Shown piece after piece: positions 25,761 through 35,080 of a stretch of 64,000 bases of DNA. A program made the translations under genes and the position numbers. The stretch spans positions 124,001 to 188,000 of the forward strand of contig NC_017386.1 in assembly GCF_000223375.1 (NCBI RefSeq). The letters are read 5' to 3'. The notes under the pieces were generated by a model. That model worked only from the letters and a program-made list of their open reading frames with translations. It was not told the DNA's origin and did no database searches. This DNA is from Ketogulonicigenium vulgare WSH-001 (GTDB lineage: Bacteria > Pseudomonadota > Alphaproteobacteria > Rhodobacterales > Rhodobacteraceae). Position 1 is the first letter of the stretch, and each line of letters opens with the position of its first letter.

Positions 25761-25765
25761 ATCAT

Positions 25766-27052
25766 TCACGCGGCGCTGGGGGTGAAACGCAGCACTTGAT
25801 GCTGGGCGAGCCCCTCGGCCACAGCCGCCTCGGTGGGGAATTGCCCTTTGGCGAAGCGGTCCGGGCGGAAGCGATGCGGATCGGTGATCGTGGCGCGTGC
25901 GGTCGCGATTTCGGCGGCAAGGCGGCCCATCCCCGGCCCGTGGCTGACGCCCGATTCATTATCGCCGCCCGCCACCGTCACGCGGGACGTGCCGGGGACG
26001 CGGCCAACGATCAGATTGTTATCGGGCGTATAGCAGGCAATGCCCTGCACCCATTGTTCGACCCCCGCGCCGCGCAGGGGCGGGAAATAGCCCTCGAGCA
26101 CGTCGTGCTGGTTTTCCTTCAGGATCTCAAGCAGTTCGGGGAAGCTTTGGCGCCCCTGCGGCGCGGCTGTGCCCTCGCCCTGCAATTGATACCATGGGCG
26201 ATAGCCAACGCCCGTGCCCCACAGCACCGCGCCAAAACATTCGCGCAGCCACAGGCGCAGCTCGCGGCATTGGATGGTGGGCGAGACGGCAGGCAGGCCG
26301 CGTCCCTCGGTGCGGATACGGGTGGCCACGACGCGCAACAGCGGCATCGCATAGCCGAACGCGGCCAGCAACGCATTGTTCCATGCCCCGCCCGCCAGCA
26401 CGACCTGATCGACATGCAGGCTGCCCTGATCCAGCGTCAGGGTGACGCCGCTGGCATCCTCGGCCATGGCGGTGACGCGGCGGGGCAGGAAATCCACGCC
26501 CTCGTCCTGCACCAATTGCCCCAGCAGGGTGATGGCGCGGTCGGTTTCCAACTGGATGCCATGCGGATTGAACGCGCCCGAATACAGCCGCGCGCCATCG
26601 ACAAGGCCGGCGGTCATTTCCGCGATCTGGGCGGGGGTGACGCCGCGCATCTCGGGCGGGGCATGGGGCGATTCAAGGACGGGGCGGATATGGCGGTCGT
26701 GCCCCTCGGGCGTCAGGGACAGCATCAGCGTGCCGCGATTGCGGTAGCCGATATCCTGTCCGCGTCCCTCGGCCACGGCGGATAAAGCGCGATAGAAATC
26801 AAGGCCGTATTGCTGCAGGCGCAGCCCCTCGGCCCCCATATCGACCATGCCCGCCGACCAATGCGAGACGAAACCCGCCCCCGCGCTGGTGGTCGAGCCG
26901 CCCGGCCCCATCGGGTCGATTAGCGTGACTTGCTGCACGCCCATGCGGCGCAGGTGAAAGGCGGTGGCGCAGCCGACGATGCCCGCGCCAACCACCGCGA
27001 TATGTTGCGCTGCCGCCGTGTGCTGGATGCCGAGGCTGTCAAACCCCGTCAT
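25766..27052 (-). CDS. FAD-dependent amino-acid/amine oxidase (DadA/sarcosine oxidase beta-like)
   Basis: The 428-residue flavoprotein of the DAO family has the dinucleotide motif VGAGIVGCATAFHLR (Gly22, Gly24, Gly27) near the N-terminus. It ends with the conserved flavin-binding region GGDNESGVSHGPGMGRLAAE. Enzymes of this group oxidise D-amino acids, sarcosine, glycine or opines. Its ATG overlaps the stop of the preceding binding-protein gene, so the pair forms one operon. The partner suggests that the substrate, or a peptide releasing it, is imported. No dedicated permease genes are present. Confidence 0.85.
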   Translation of the reverse strand: MTGFDSLGIQHTAAAQHIAVVGAGIVGCATAFHLRRMGVQQVTLIDPMGPGGSTTSAGAGFVSHWSAGMVDMGAEGLRLQQYGLDFYRALSAVAEGRGQDIGYRNRGTLMLSLTPEGHDRHIRPVLESPHAPPEMRGVTPAQIAEMTAGLVDGARLYSGAFNPHGIQLETDRAITLLGQLVQDEGVDFLPRRVTAMAEDASGVTLTLDQGSLHVDQVVLAGGAWNNALLAAFGYAMPLLRVVATRIRTEGRGLPAVSPTIQCRELRLWLRECFGAVLWGTGVGYRPWYQLQGEGTAAPQGRQSFPELLEILKENQHDVLEGYFPPLRGAGVEQWVQGIACYTPDNNLIVGRVPGTSRVTVAGGDNESGVSHGPGMGRLAAEIATARATITDPHRFRPDRFAKGQFPTEAAVAEGLAQHQVLRFTPSAA

Positions 27053-28668
27053 TGCGCCACCTGCATATCGGCAAGGTTCGGGATATTTTCGGGATGGACG
27101 GGCAGGCTCAACCCCTCGCGCATCGCATAGCTGAGCACTTGGCTATGCACCGGCAGCACGATGAATTCATCTTTCAGCGTCTGCCAGATACCGGTCATAG
27201 CGGCGCTGCGGGCGTCGATATCCACCTCGCTCGCCAAGGCCTCGATCCGTGCATCAAGTGCGGGATCAGCAAGGCGCGAGCCGTTGTAGGCACCGTAAGC
27301 ACCTGTTTTGCTGTGATAAAGCACATCAAACAGATAGGCAGAATCGAATGTGGGCACGCCCGCGCCCAGCAGGAAAAAGTCGCTTTGATCGCCGATCACC
27401 TTGGGCGAGACGATCGCCATCGACGCGCCCGCCACCGTCACATCAATGCCGATCTGACCCAGCATTCCGGCCGTGGCGATACAGATCGCCTCGTCGTTCA
27501 GATAGCGGTCATTCGGGCAATCGAGCTGAACGGAAAAGCCATCCGGATAGCCCGCCTCGGCCAGCAGGGCGGTGGCGCCTGCGATATCGGGGGCGGCATA
27601 GGCATCGAGTTCCGGCGTCCAGCCGTCGACAAAGGGCGGCACCGCAACGCCTGCGGGCACCGACTGACCGCGCATCACGACGCGGTGGATCGCATCGCGG
27701 TTAAAGGCCAGCGCAATCGCTTCGCGCACGCGCGCATCGGCAAAGGGGTTGCCGTCCACATTGCTGGACATCAGGCTGTCGGACGAGACATCATAGCCGA
27801 AATAGATGATGCGGTTTTCCGGCCCGTCGACCAGATTGATGCCTGCGGTTTCGCGCAAACGCTCGACATCCTGCACCGGCACATCCTGCACGAAATCCGC
27901 CTCGCCCGACAGCAGCGCGGCCAGACGGGTCGAGGGGTCGGAAATGACGCGGAAGGTGATGTCGTCGACGGCTGGGATCTGGCCCGACCAATGTGCATCA
28001 TAGGCGGTCAGGTGGCTGGCGACATCCACCTCGCGGCTGTGCAATTGATAGCGGCCCGTGCCGTTTTCATGGGTTGTCGCGTAATTCACATCGGTGCTGC
28101 CGGCGGCCTGCGGGGTCAGGCTGTCATTGGCGGCGGCCCAATCCGCGCTCATGATCATGATCGGGGTCAGGTTGGTCGGGAAAATCGGCGAGACGCCGAC
28201 AAGGCGCATATTCACAGTATAATCATCTGGGGCGGTAATCTCGGCCACCGACGACAGGTAAGAGCGGAAACCCGACCCCTCGTCCTGCGCGCGTTGCAGG
28301 GAAAAGACCACATCAGCGGCGGTCAGGGGCGTGCCATCGTGAAAGGTCACCCCCTCGCGGATTTTGAACTGCCAGACCGCGGGATCATCGGGCAGCATCT
28401 GCCAGTCGGTCGCAAGGCGCGGCAGCAGGCTGCCGTCATTGGCACGCTCGACCAGCGGCTCATACAGGTGTTTCAGCAAGGTGATCGTGACGCCTTCGTT
28501 GCGCGAATGCACATCCAGCGACGCCGCATCAAGCGAGCGCACCCAGGTCACGCTTTCAGCGCTGGCCACAGATGCCATCGCCATCATCGCAACCGTGCCC
28601 AGCATCAATGCGGCCCGCCGCGGGCGCAGGGTCAACGATTTCGGCAAAGCGGGGCGGATGGTCATCAT
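27049..28668 (-). CDS. DppA/OppA-type peptide ABC transporter substrate-binding protein (orphan)
   Basis: The 539-residue periplasmic receptor has a signal peptide (LMLGTVAMMAMASVASA) and the SBP_bac_5 layout, including VTWVRSLDAASLDVHS and the conserved WQFKIREGVTFHDGTPLTAADVV-type stretch (partly WQFKIREGVTFHDG). It binds oligopeptides, opines or similar cations. It has no permease or ATPase next to it; a complete Dpp-like set lies about 10 kb away with its own receptor. It starts at the first of two tandem ATGs after GGAGAG. Its stop overlaps the oxidase start. Confidence 0.9.
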   Translation of the reverse strand: MMTIRPALPKSLTLRPRRAALMLGTVAMMAMASVASAESVTWVRSLDAASLDVHSRNEGVTITLLKHLYEPLVERANDGSLLPRLATDWQMLPDDPAVWQFKIREGVTFHDGTPLTAADVVFSLQRAQDEGSGFRSYLSSVAEITAPDDYTVNMRLVGVSPIFPTNLTPIMIMSADWAAANDSLTPQAAGSTDVNYATTHENGTGRYQLHSREVDVASHLTAYDAHWSGQIPAVDDITFRVISDPSTRLAALLSGEADFVQDVPVQDVERLRETAGINLVDGPENRIIYFGYDVSSDSLMSSNVDGNPFADARVREAIALAFNRDAIHRVVMRGQSVPAGVAVPPFVDGWTPELDAYAAPDIAGATALLAEAGYPDGFSVQLDCPNDRYLNDEAICIATAGMLGQIGIDVTVAGASMAIVSPKVIGDQSDFFLLGAGVPTFDSAYLFDVLYHSKTGAYGAYNGSRLADPALDARIEALASEVDIDARSAAMTGIWQTLKDEFIVLPVHSQVLSYAMREGLSLPVHPENIPNLADMQVAQ

Positions 28669-28810
28669 TCTCTCCGATCAGGGGTGGCATTGGCGCGCAC
28701 CAAAGACGGAAGGTTGATGAAGTTTACACAAACGTCAAGCAAGCCATGCCCCGCGCCGCATATTTTCTGCTAGGGTGCGTCCATCGCCCCTGATGAGAGT
28801 CGCCGCGCCC

Positions 28811-29779
28811 ATGCAATACCTTGCTTGTCCCGCCTGCCACACCCGCGTCTTCCCCCATAATACCGAATGCACCTGCGGCGCCGCGCTGACCTTTGATCCC
28901 GAACAGGGGATATTCGTCGCCGACGGTTTGTTTTGCGCGCGTCGGGCCGAGATCGACTGCAACTGGATCGCCGAGGATGGTGGCCTGTGTCGCGCCTGTG
29001 CCATGACCCGTGCGATCCCCGATTTGTCGGTGCCGGAAAACATCGTGCTGCTGACCGAAAGCGAGCGGGCCAAGCGCTGGATGCTGATCAATCTGGCCCG
29101 CTGGGGTTGGTTCACCGCCGCAGATACCGGGCCGCGCCCTATTTTCGACATGCTGTCGGAAATGCTGGCTGTGGGCGCGACGCAGGTGACGATGGGCCAT
29201 GCGAATGGCGTCATCACGATCAATGTCATGGAAGCCGACCCCACCACCCGGGTCGAGCGGCAGCATCAACTGGGCGAGCTCTATCGGTCGATGCTGGGCC
29301 ATATGCGCCACGAGATGGCGCATTTCCTGTTCGCGCGTCTGGCCGCCCTGCCCGGCTTTTTGGACGCCTTCCGCGCGCTGTTTGGGGATGAACGCGCCGA
29401 TTATGCCGCCGCGATCGCCGCCCATTACGAGGCGCCCAAGGACCCCGGTGCGGATTATATTTCCGCCTATGCCACGATGCACCCGCATGAGGACTGGGCC
29501 GAAAGCGCGGCGCATGTGCTGCATCTGACCGATCTGACGGATAGTTTCATGGCCGTCCGCCTCAGCGGCCCGCAGATCCCTGCCCCGGGCTATGACGCCT
29601 ATGCCGAGCATGATGGCGAGGCCTTGCTGACCGCCGCGGCGCAGGTCGCCATTGCGGTGAACGAGATCAACCGAGCGCTGGACAACCCCGATGTCTATCC
29701 CTTTATCCTGACGCCCAGGACGCGCGAAAAGCTGGCTTTTGTGCATCATTACCTGTCGCAGGGCGCGCGCATGGCCTAA
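28811..29779 (+). CDS. putative zinc-binding metallopeptidase with N-terminal zinc ribbon
   Basis: The 322-residue soluble protein has a Cys-rich N-terminus (CPAC at 6-9, CTCG at 20-23, then C42, C50, C60 and C63), which looks like one or two zinc ribbons. The peptidase-type HEMAH motif is at 167-171 in MRHEMAHFLFARL. This is the layout of the little-studied putative zinc-binding metallopeptidase family (PF15887 type). The substrate is unknown. The ATG at 28811 is chosen because the protein then begins at the first cysteine region; ATG 28793 or GTG 28775 would add an unremarkable leader. It is a single gene, divergent from the binding-protein operon. Confidence 0.82.
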   Translation: MQYLACPACHTRVFPHNTECTCGAALTFDPEQGIFVADGLFCARRAEIDCNWIAEDGGLCRACAMTRAIPDLSVPENIVLLTESERAKRWMLINLARWGWFTAADTGPRPIFDMLSEMLAVGATQVTMGHANGVITINVMEADPTTRVERQHQLGELYRSMLGHMRHEMAHFLFARLAALPGFLDAFRALFGDERADYAAAIAAHYEAPKDPGADYISAYATMHPHEDWAESAAHVLHLTDLTDSFMAVRLSGPQIPAPGYDAYAEHDGEALLTAAAQVAIAVNEINRALDNPDVYPFILTPRTREKLAFVHHYLSQGARMA

Positions 29780-29809
29780 GGTCGGAGGAATAGGCGCCAG
29801 GGGATTTTG

Positions 29810-29860
29810 CCATTTTCAGACAAATTTGAATTTTCTGGTATAAATTCAAACTGAAAATGG
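29810..29860. promoter_or_regulatory. large hyphenated palindrome upstream of the Fic gene
   Basis: CCATTTTCAG (29810-29819) mirrors CTGAAAATGG (29851-29860), and inside them TTTGAATTT (29825-29833) mirrors AAATTCAAA (29842-29850). All 19 arm positions match perfectly. It can be a two-part operator or an RNA hairpin. It lies 31 bp after the peptidase stop and 69 bp before the Fic start. Confidence 0.65.
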
Positions 29861-29924
29861 GTATTCATACGCAACTGCCGTGAATATCGGCGTTTTCATA
29901 CACCCCTGATCGTTTTCATACATC
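29861..29924 (+). repeat. direct repeats of a TTTTCATAC element before the Fic gene
   Basis: CGTTTTCATACA occurs at 29891-29902 and again at 29911-29922, exactly 20 bp apart. A related GTATTCATAC lies at 29861-29870, and TTTTCAGAC is at the left end of the palindrome. Spacing of two helical turns fits cooperative binding of a repressor close to the start codon. Confidence 0.55.
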
Positions 29925-29928
29925 GCGC

Positions 29929-31431
29929 ATGCCCCGCTCTAAAACACCGGCTGATCAAAAACAGGCCCATCAAAAACTGACTGGTCAGGCGGCGCTGGTC
30001 AGCCTGCTGGGGCTGCGCGTGCCTGCGCCACATGTGACCAGCACCACCGGCCCCGGGCGGCGGCAGACCACATGGCAAGATGGGCGGCTGCACGAGCATT
30101 ACATCGCCTCCTACGATCCGGGCACAGAGGTCTTTGACCACCTGCGGTTTGCCTTGAAATACGAGGCGCTGGATATGGGCGTGATGGCTGCGGCCATGCG
30201 GGCGATGGACCCGATCGCATTGGCGGATTGGGTCCGCGGGTCGCCCAGCGGGCAATACACCCGCCGCGCGTGGTTTTTTTACGAACGCCTGACAGGGCAG
30301 TTGCTGGATCTGCCGGATGTGGCGGTTGCCTCTTATATCCCTGCGCTGCGCCCCGATCTGCATATCACCGGCGCGCCCACCAGATCAGCCCGCCATAAGG
30401 TCGAGGATAACCTGCTGGGCCATGGTGATTTTTGCCTGACAGTGCGGCGCACCCCCCTGATCGAAGGGTATATCGCACAGGATCTGGGCCGGTTGGGACG
30501 TGATGTGCTGAACGCCTGTCCGCCCGATCTGCTGGCGCGGGCGGTGAACTATCTTTACACGAAAGAGACGAAAACATCCTTTGCCATCGAGCACGAAGTG
30601 CCAAGCGTGGCCAAGGCGGATCGTTTTGTTGCCAGTCTGAAAATGGCGGACCGCTTTAGCCTGGATGATCCAAATGCGCTGATTGCGCTGCAAAATCAGA
30701 TTGTTGATCCGCGCTATCGTGCGGAATCTTTGCGCGATTTCCAGAATTTCGTCGGCGAGACGGTCGGTTTTGACTATACCGAGCAGGTGCATTTCATCTG
30801 CCCCCGCCCCGCAGATCTGCCCGATCTGATGGCCGACTGGCGCGCCTTTAGCGCCCGCGTGATCGCCGAGGTTGATCCGGTGATCGCCGCCGCGCTATCG
30901 GCCTTTACCTTTGTCTTTTTGCACCCGTTCGAGGATGGCAACGGGCGCATCCACCGCTTTTTGATCCACAAAATCCTGTCGGATCGGGGCTTTACGCCGC
31001 CGGGGATGTTGTTTCCGGTCTCGGCCGCGATCCTGCGCGACCGTCACGGCTATGACCGCTGCCTCGAGGCGTTTTCCGGCGCGATCCAGCCGCTGATCGA
31101 CTGGCATTGGACGCCTGCGCGCGCGGTTGCGGTGACGAACGAGACCGCCCATCTTTACCGCTATTTCGACGCCACCGCGCAGGTCGAATATCTGTTCGAC
31201 CGCATCAGCAATACGATCGAGGTCGATCTGCGCCAGGAAATCGCCTTTATCGACCGGTTCGACCGCGCCTATACCGCCGTGCAGGCGCTGATCGACATGC
31301 CCGATGCCCGCGCGCGCCAGCTGACCACGCTGATCTTGCAAAACGGCGGCACCCTGTCCAAGGCCAAGCGCGCCTTGTTTGCCGAGATCACCGATGCCGA
31401 GATTGCCGCGATCGAGGCGGCAATCTCGTAA
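29929..31431 (+). CDS. Fic-domain protein (putative AMP transferase)
   Basis: The 500-residue protein carries a complete Fic core motif HPFEDGNGRIHRF at 332-344, with the catalytic His332 and the ATP-binding GNGR. Upstream, S217-x-x-x-E221 in TKTSFAIEHE resembles the inhibitory helix (S/T)xxxE(G/N), except that His follows Glu. This suggests a class II self-inhibited enzyme. Fic enzymes attach AMP or other nucleotides to target proteins such as gyrase or chaperones. The C-terminus (about 455-500) looks like a winged-helix segment. No antitoxin gene is adjacent. The control region in front is unusually structured, hinting at autoregulation. Confidence 0.88.
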   Translation: MPRSKTPADQKQAHQKLTGQAALVSLLGLRVPAPHVTSTTGPGRRQTTWQDGRLHEHYIASYDPGTEVFDHLRFALKYEALDMGVMAAAMRAMDPIALADWVRGSPSGQYTRRAWFFYERLTGQLLDLPDVAVASYIPALRPDLHITGAPTRSARHKVEDNLLGHGDFCLTVRRTPLIEGYIAQDLGRLGRDVLNACPPDLLARAVNYLYTKETKTSFAIEHEVPSVAKADRFVASLKMADRFSLDDPNALIALQNQIVDPRYRAESLRDFQNFVGETVGFDYTEQVHFICPRPADLPDLMADWRAFSARVIAEVDPVIAAALSAFTFVFLHPFEDGNGRIHRFLIHKILSDRGFTPPGMLFPVSAAILRDRHGYDRCLEAFSGAIQPLIDWHWTPARAVAVTNETAHLYRYFDATAQVEYLFDRISNTIEVDLRQEIAFIDRFDRAYTAVQALIDMPDARARQLTTLILQNGGTLSKAKRALFAEITDAEIAAIEAAIS

Positions 31432-31438
31432 ACCCACG

Positions 31439-32125
31439 CTATTTGACGGGGCCGCAGGTCACTTCCAGCGGCGCAAGGCCGTCGAATGTCGCGACCAGTT
31501 TGTCGCCGGGCACCACGGGGCCGACGCCATGGGGCGTGCCGGTCAGGATGATATCGCCGGGGAACAGTTCGAAATATTCCGACAGCCGTGCGATGATTTC
31601 AGGGATGCGCCAGATCAGCAGCGAGACATCGCTGTCCTGCACCACCTTGCCATTCACCGTCAGACGGATCTGGCCCTTGTCGATCACGCCCGTCTTGGAT
31701 TTTGGCGTGATCGCCCCGACGGGAAAGGATTCGTCAAAGGATTTCGCGATTTCCCACGGCATACCGCCGCCCTGAATGTCGCGGCGCGTCATATCAAGGC
31801 CGACGGCATAGCCCCAGATGTGATCCTGCGCATCCGCCTCGGAAATATGGCGGCCGCCCTTGCCGATGGCCAGCACCAGCTCGACCTCGTGGTGGTAATT
31901 CCCGGTTTTGGTGGGATAGGCGATGGTCGCGCCACTGTTCACCACACTATCGGTCGGCTTTTGAAAGAACAGCGGCGGGTCACGATCAGCGGTGCCGCCC
32001 ATTTCCTCGACATGCGCGACATAGTTGCGGCCGATGCAGTAAATCCGGCGCACTGGAAAGCTTTTGCTGTCGCCGACGACGGGAATGCTGGCCTGTTTGG
32101 GTGGGTCTACAACGTAGGAACTCAT
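31439..32125 (-). CDS. fumarylacetoacetate hydrolase (FAH) family protein
   Basis: The 228-residue enzyme has the FAH fold: IYCIGRNYVAHVEEMG, then LFFQKPTDSVV, metal-binding Glu residues in HHEVELVLAIG and Asp in VGLDMTRRD, and the closing LTGTPHGVGPV. Family members hydrolyse or decarboxylate acylpyruvates in aromatic and amino-acid breakdown; fumarylpyruvate hydrolase is the nearest match in size. The ATG at 32125 follows AGGAGGAGAG. It is divergent from an NMT1-type importer operon across a 220-bp AT-rich spacer, so it may serve the breakdown of that importer's substrate. Confidence 0.9.
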   Translation of the reverse strand: MSSYVVDPPKQASIPVVGDSKSFPVRRIYCIGRNYVAHVEEMGGTADRDPPLFFQKPTDSVVNSGATIAYPTKTGNYHHEVELVLAIGKGGRHISEADAQDHIWGYAVGLDMTRRDIQGGGMPWEIAKSFDESFPVGAITPKSKTGVIDKGQIRLTVNGKVVQDSDVSLLIWRIPEIIARLSEYFELFPGDIILTGTPHGVGPVVPGDKLVATFDGLAPLEVTCGPVK

Positions 32126-32345
32126 GCGGTCTCTCCTCCTTCGCGCATGCGGGTCTTCTGCAAGGTTAGCATCTACGATTTTTCCGTAAACGCAAATCAT
32201 ACATTATTTTGTGTTTGACAGAATAAAATGCGTGACACAAGCTAAAGGTGCCCTAACGGAAGAGGAGCCGGCAGGGCACCCATGCGGCCTATGCGCCCAT
32301 GGTCACAATGGGGGCCGGGATCACTGGCCTGTTGGGAGGGAAATC

Positions 32346-33353
32346 ATGTCTGCATTCCAGCGCTTTAGCGCTGCACTCGTGCTTGCCATGGCAAGCGTTG
32401 CGCCGGCCTTGGCCGAGGTCACCGACCTCACGCTGGTCGTGCCGAACCCGTCTGCCATCAACAACTATCCGCTGCATGTCGCCGTGGGTGAGGGGTATTT
32501 CGCGGATGAGGGGCTGAATGTGCGGGTCGAGGCGGTCAATGGCTCGGCCTCGGTGCTGCAACTGCTGGCATCGGGTCAGGGGCATATCGGCCAGCCGGGG
32601 CCGGGTCCGCTGATGGCGGCGCGGGCGCGCGGCGAAGATATGGTGATGATTTACAACCACTTCGCCAGATCGGTCTTTGGCCTTGTGGTGCCCGAAGACT
32701 CGCCGGCGCAAACGCCTGCTGATCTGAAAGGCGTGGTGATTGGCGTCGGCACGGCGGATGGGGCCGAGGTTGCATTCACACGCGGCATCATGACGGATCT
32801 GGGGCTGGTCGAGGGGCAGGATTACGAATTTCTGGCCATCGGCGATGGTGGCACCGCGGTTGCGGCTTTCCTCAATAATGAGGTCGGCGCCTATGCGGCG
32901 GCGGTCGCGGATGCGGCGATCATCTCGGCCCGCGGCATCCCGCTGCGCGAGATCACGCCCGAGCCTTACCTTGAATATTTCGGCAATGGCTGGGCGGTGT
33001 CGCGCGCATTCCTGACCGCGAATCCGACCACGCTGGAAGGGTTCGGACGCGCGCTGGTGCGCGGCACGCAGTTCGGCCTCGATCCTGCGAACCGCGCGGC
33101 GGTGCTGCGCCATGTCGCCACTGGCAATCCACAAGAAAGCGAAGATCAGGTCTTTGCGGGTGCGCTGCTGGATGCCATCCAAAGCCGCACCATCCCCGTC
33201 AGCGCGGATAGCCCACATGGCTATTTCCCACCCGCCGCCTGGCAGCTTTGGCATGACAGCCTGGTCGGCAGTGGCGATCTGGCCGAACCCGTCGCTGATC
33301 TGACCGCCGCCTATACCAACCAGTTCGTCGAACAGTGGAACGCGGGCCAGTAG
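32346..33353 (+). CDS. NMT1/SsuA-type ABC transporter substrate-binding protein
   Basis: The 335-residue periplasmic receptor has a signal peptide ([17 protein letters not shown]) followed by [21 protein letters not shown] and [17 protein letters not shown], the usual NMT1 pattern. Receptors of this group bind pyrimidines, nitriles, aromatic acids or sulfonates. The ATG at 32346 follows GGAGGGAAATC. The ATPase gene starts 1 bp after its stop. The next genes are an interrupted ATPase, a permease and a GntR regulator, so this is an importer operon of unknown substrate. Confidence 0.88.
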   Translation: MSAFQRFSAALVLAMASVAPALAEVTDLTLVVPNPSAINNYPLHVAVGEGYFADEGLNVRVEAVNGSASVLQLLASGQGHIGQPGPGPLMAARARGEDMVMIYNHFARSVFGLVVPEDSPAQTPADLKGVVIGVGTADGAEVAFTRGIMTDLGLVEGQDYEFLAIGDGGTAVAAFLNNEVGAYAAAVADAAIISARGIPLREITPEPYLEYFGNGWAVSRAFLTANPTTLEGFGRALVRGTQFGLDPANRAAVLRHVATGNPQESEDQVFAGALLDAIQSRTIPVSADSPHGYFPPAAWQLWHDSLVGSGDLAEPVADLTAAYTNQFVEQWNAGQ

Positions 33354-33354
33354 G

Positions 33355-34172
33355 ATGATGCAACACGCGCCCCTACAGGCCTCATCCCCGCACGCAGCGC
33401 CGCCCCGTCCGGTCTATCAACTGCGCGGTGTGTCGAAATCCTTTGGCAACGGACGGGTCATCGCGCTTGATCCGGTTGATCTGGATCTGCGGCAAGGCAC
33501 GTTTTCGGCGGTGATCGGCCCGTCGGGGTGCGGCAAGTCAACGCTGCTGAAAATCATGGCGGGGTGACGCCGCCCTCCAGCGGCAGCGTGATGCTGGCGG
33601 GGGCCCCCGTCATGGGCCCCCGCCGCGAAATCGGCATGATGTATCAACAGGCGACACTGTTTCCGTGGCTGACCACGCTGGACAATGTGCTGTTGCCGAT
33701 CCTGATCCGTGACGGTCGCGCAGCGGCCAAGGCCAAGCGTGCCGACGCGCTGGCCCTGCTAGAGCTGGTGGGCCTTCGGGGGTTCGACGGTGCCTATCCG
33801 CGCGCTTTGTCGGGGGGGATGGCGCAGCGCGCCTCGATCTGCCGGATGCTGATTACCGAACCCGATGTGCTGCTGTTGGACGAGCCGTTTTCCGCGCTGG
33901 ACGAGCTTGCGCGTGATTTCATGAACATCGAGCTGCAGCGCATCTGCATGTCGCGCGGGGCAACATCCTTTCTGATCACCCATTCGATCCCCGAGGCCGT
34001 GCTGCTGTCCGATACCGTCTATATCATGACCGCGCGCCCCGGCCGCTTTGTCGAGGAAGTGCCCATTGATCTGCCCCGCCCGCGCACATTGGATATGATG
34101 GTGTGGCCCGCGTTCGGGGAATACGTCCGTTATATTCGCAACCGGCTGGACGGGGGGGCCATCACACAATGA
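33355..34172 (+). pseudogene. SsuB/TauB-type ABC ATPase, interrupted by a one-base frameshift
   Basis: The first 70 codons hold Walker A (GPSGCGKST) and end LLKIMAG at a TGA (33565-33567). The rest continues in the neighbouring frame from [11 protein letters not shown] with MMYQQATLFPWLTTLD, signature LSGGMAQRASICRML and Walker B LLLDEPFSALDE, ending over the permease start. Adding one G to the GGGG run at 33561-33564 restores a normal ~272-residue protein reading [10 protein letters not shown]. All motifs are intact apart from the break. It may be a sequencing error, a recent loss or a slippage site. The conserved overlap with the permease argues that the operon was recently functional. Confidence 0.85.
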
Positions 34173-35056
34173 AACCGACCGATACGCTGACCCTTGGCCG
34201 CCCGATAGAGGTCGAGGATGCGACATTCACCGACACCGTCTGGGCCGAGCATACCGCCTGGATCGACCGCATCCCGCGCAGCCTTGCGATGATCGCGCTG
34301 CTGCTGGTGGTGCTACTGATCTGGGGAGCCGTGCATCATTTCCAGATCGTCTCGCGCATTATTTTGCCGTCTCCGCAAGAGGTTGGCCGCGACATCCTGT
34401 TCGTCGGGCAAAATCTGGTGACCGGCGGCTATATGCTGCCCGCGCTATGGATGACGACGCAGGAAATCCTGTGGGGGTTCTTTTTCGCGATCCTGATCGG
34501 CTTTTCGCTGGGTGTGCTGGTGGGCGAGACCACCTTTGGCGAGCGCGCCGTGCTGCCCTATCTGGTGGCGATTGATACGATGCCAAAGGTCGCCTTTGCG
34601 CCGCTGTTTCTGGCGTGGCTGGGCTTTGGCATCTCGTCCAAAGTGGCGCTTGCCGCCTTTATCGCGACCTTTCCGATTGTTGTCGGCACGGCGGCAGGCC
34701 TCCATGCAGCGGATGAAAACGCGCGCATGATGTTCCGCAGCCTTGGCGCCTCGCGCTGGCAGACATTGGTGCGGATGAAGATCCCCGCCGGGCTGCCCCA
34801 TATCTTTACCGGCCTGAAAATCGGCGCGGTGGGTGTGATGGCGGGGGCGATCACCGCCGAATTTCTGGGCGGCGGCAAGGGCTTTGGCGAATTGATCCGC
34901 GTTGCGGCCAGTCAATTGCAGACGCCACGGGTGTTTTCGCTGATCCTTTACCTCAGCGTCCTTGGCTTTGCGTTGTTTTGGTCGGTGGTGCTGCTGGAAC
35001 GGCGGCTGGTGTTCTGGCATCGCGCCTCGGTTACTGGTATCGACGACCGACGCTAA
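34169..35056 (+). CDS. ABC transporter permease (SsuC/TauC-type)
   Basis: The 295-residue permease has an N-terminal polar stretch, about six helices and the EAA loop FRSLGASRWQTLVRMKIPAG before GLKIGAVGVMAGAITAEFLG. The ATG at 34169 overlaps the ATPase stop in the usual ATGA form. It forms the channel for the NMT1-type receptor upstream. The longer in-frame extension to 34103 is rejected because it lies inside the ATPase gene. If the ATPase frameshift is real, this importer would need another ATPase. Confidence 0.9.
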   Translation: MKPTDTLTLGRPIEVEDATFTDTVWAEHTAWIDRIPRSLAMIALLLVVLLIWGAVHHFQIVSRIILPSPQEVGRDILFVGQNLVTGGYMLPALWMTTQEILWGFFFAILIGFSLGVLVGETTFGERAVLPYLVAIDTMPKVAFAPLFLAWLGFGISSKVALAAFIATFPIVVGTAAGLHAADENARMMFRSLGASRWQTLVRMKIPAGLPHIFTGLKIGAVGVMAGAITAEFLGGGKGFGELIRVAASQLQTPRVFSLILYLSVLGFALFWSVVLLERRLVFWHRASVTGIDDRR

Positions 35057-35080
35057 AACCTGCCCGATGAAAGGCCCCTG

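Noticed and set aside
33561..33567. Programmed frameshifting in the ABC ATPase gene
   Set aside because: GGGG-TGA lacks a classical slippery heptamer, and such control is not known for this ATPase family. A mutation or sequencing error is simpler.
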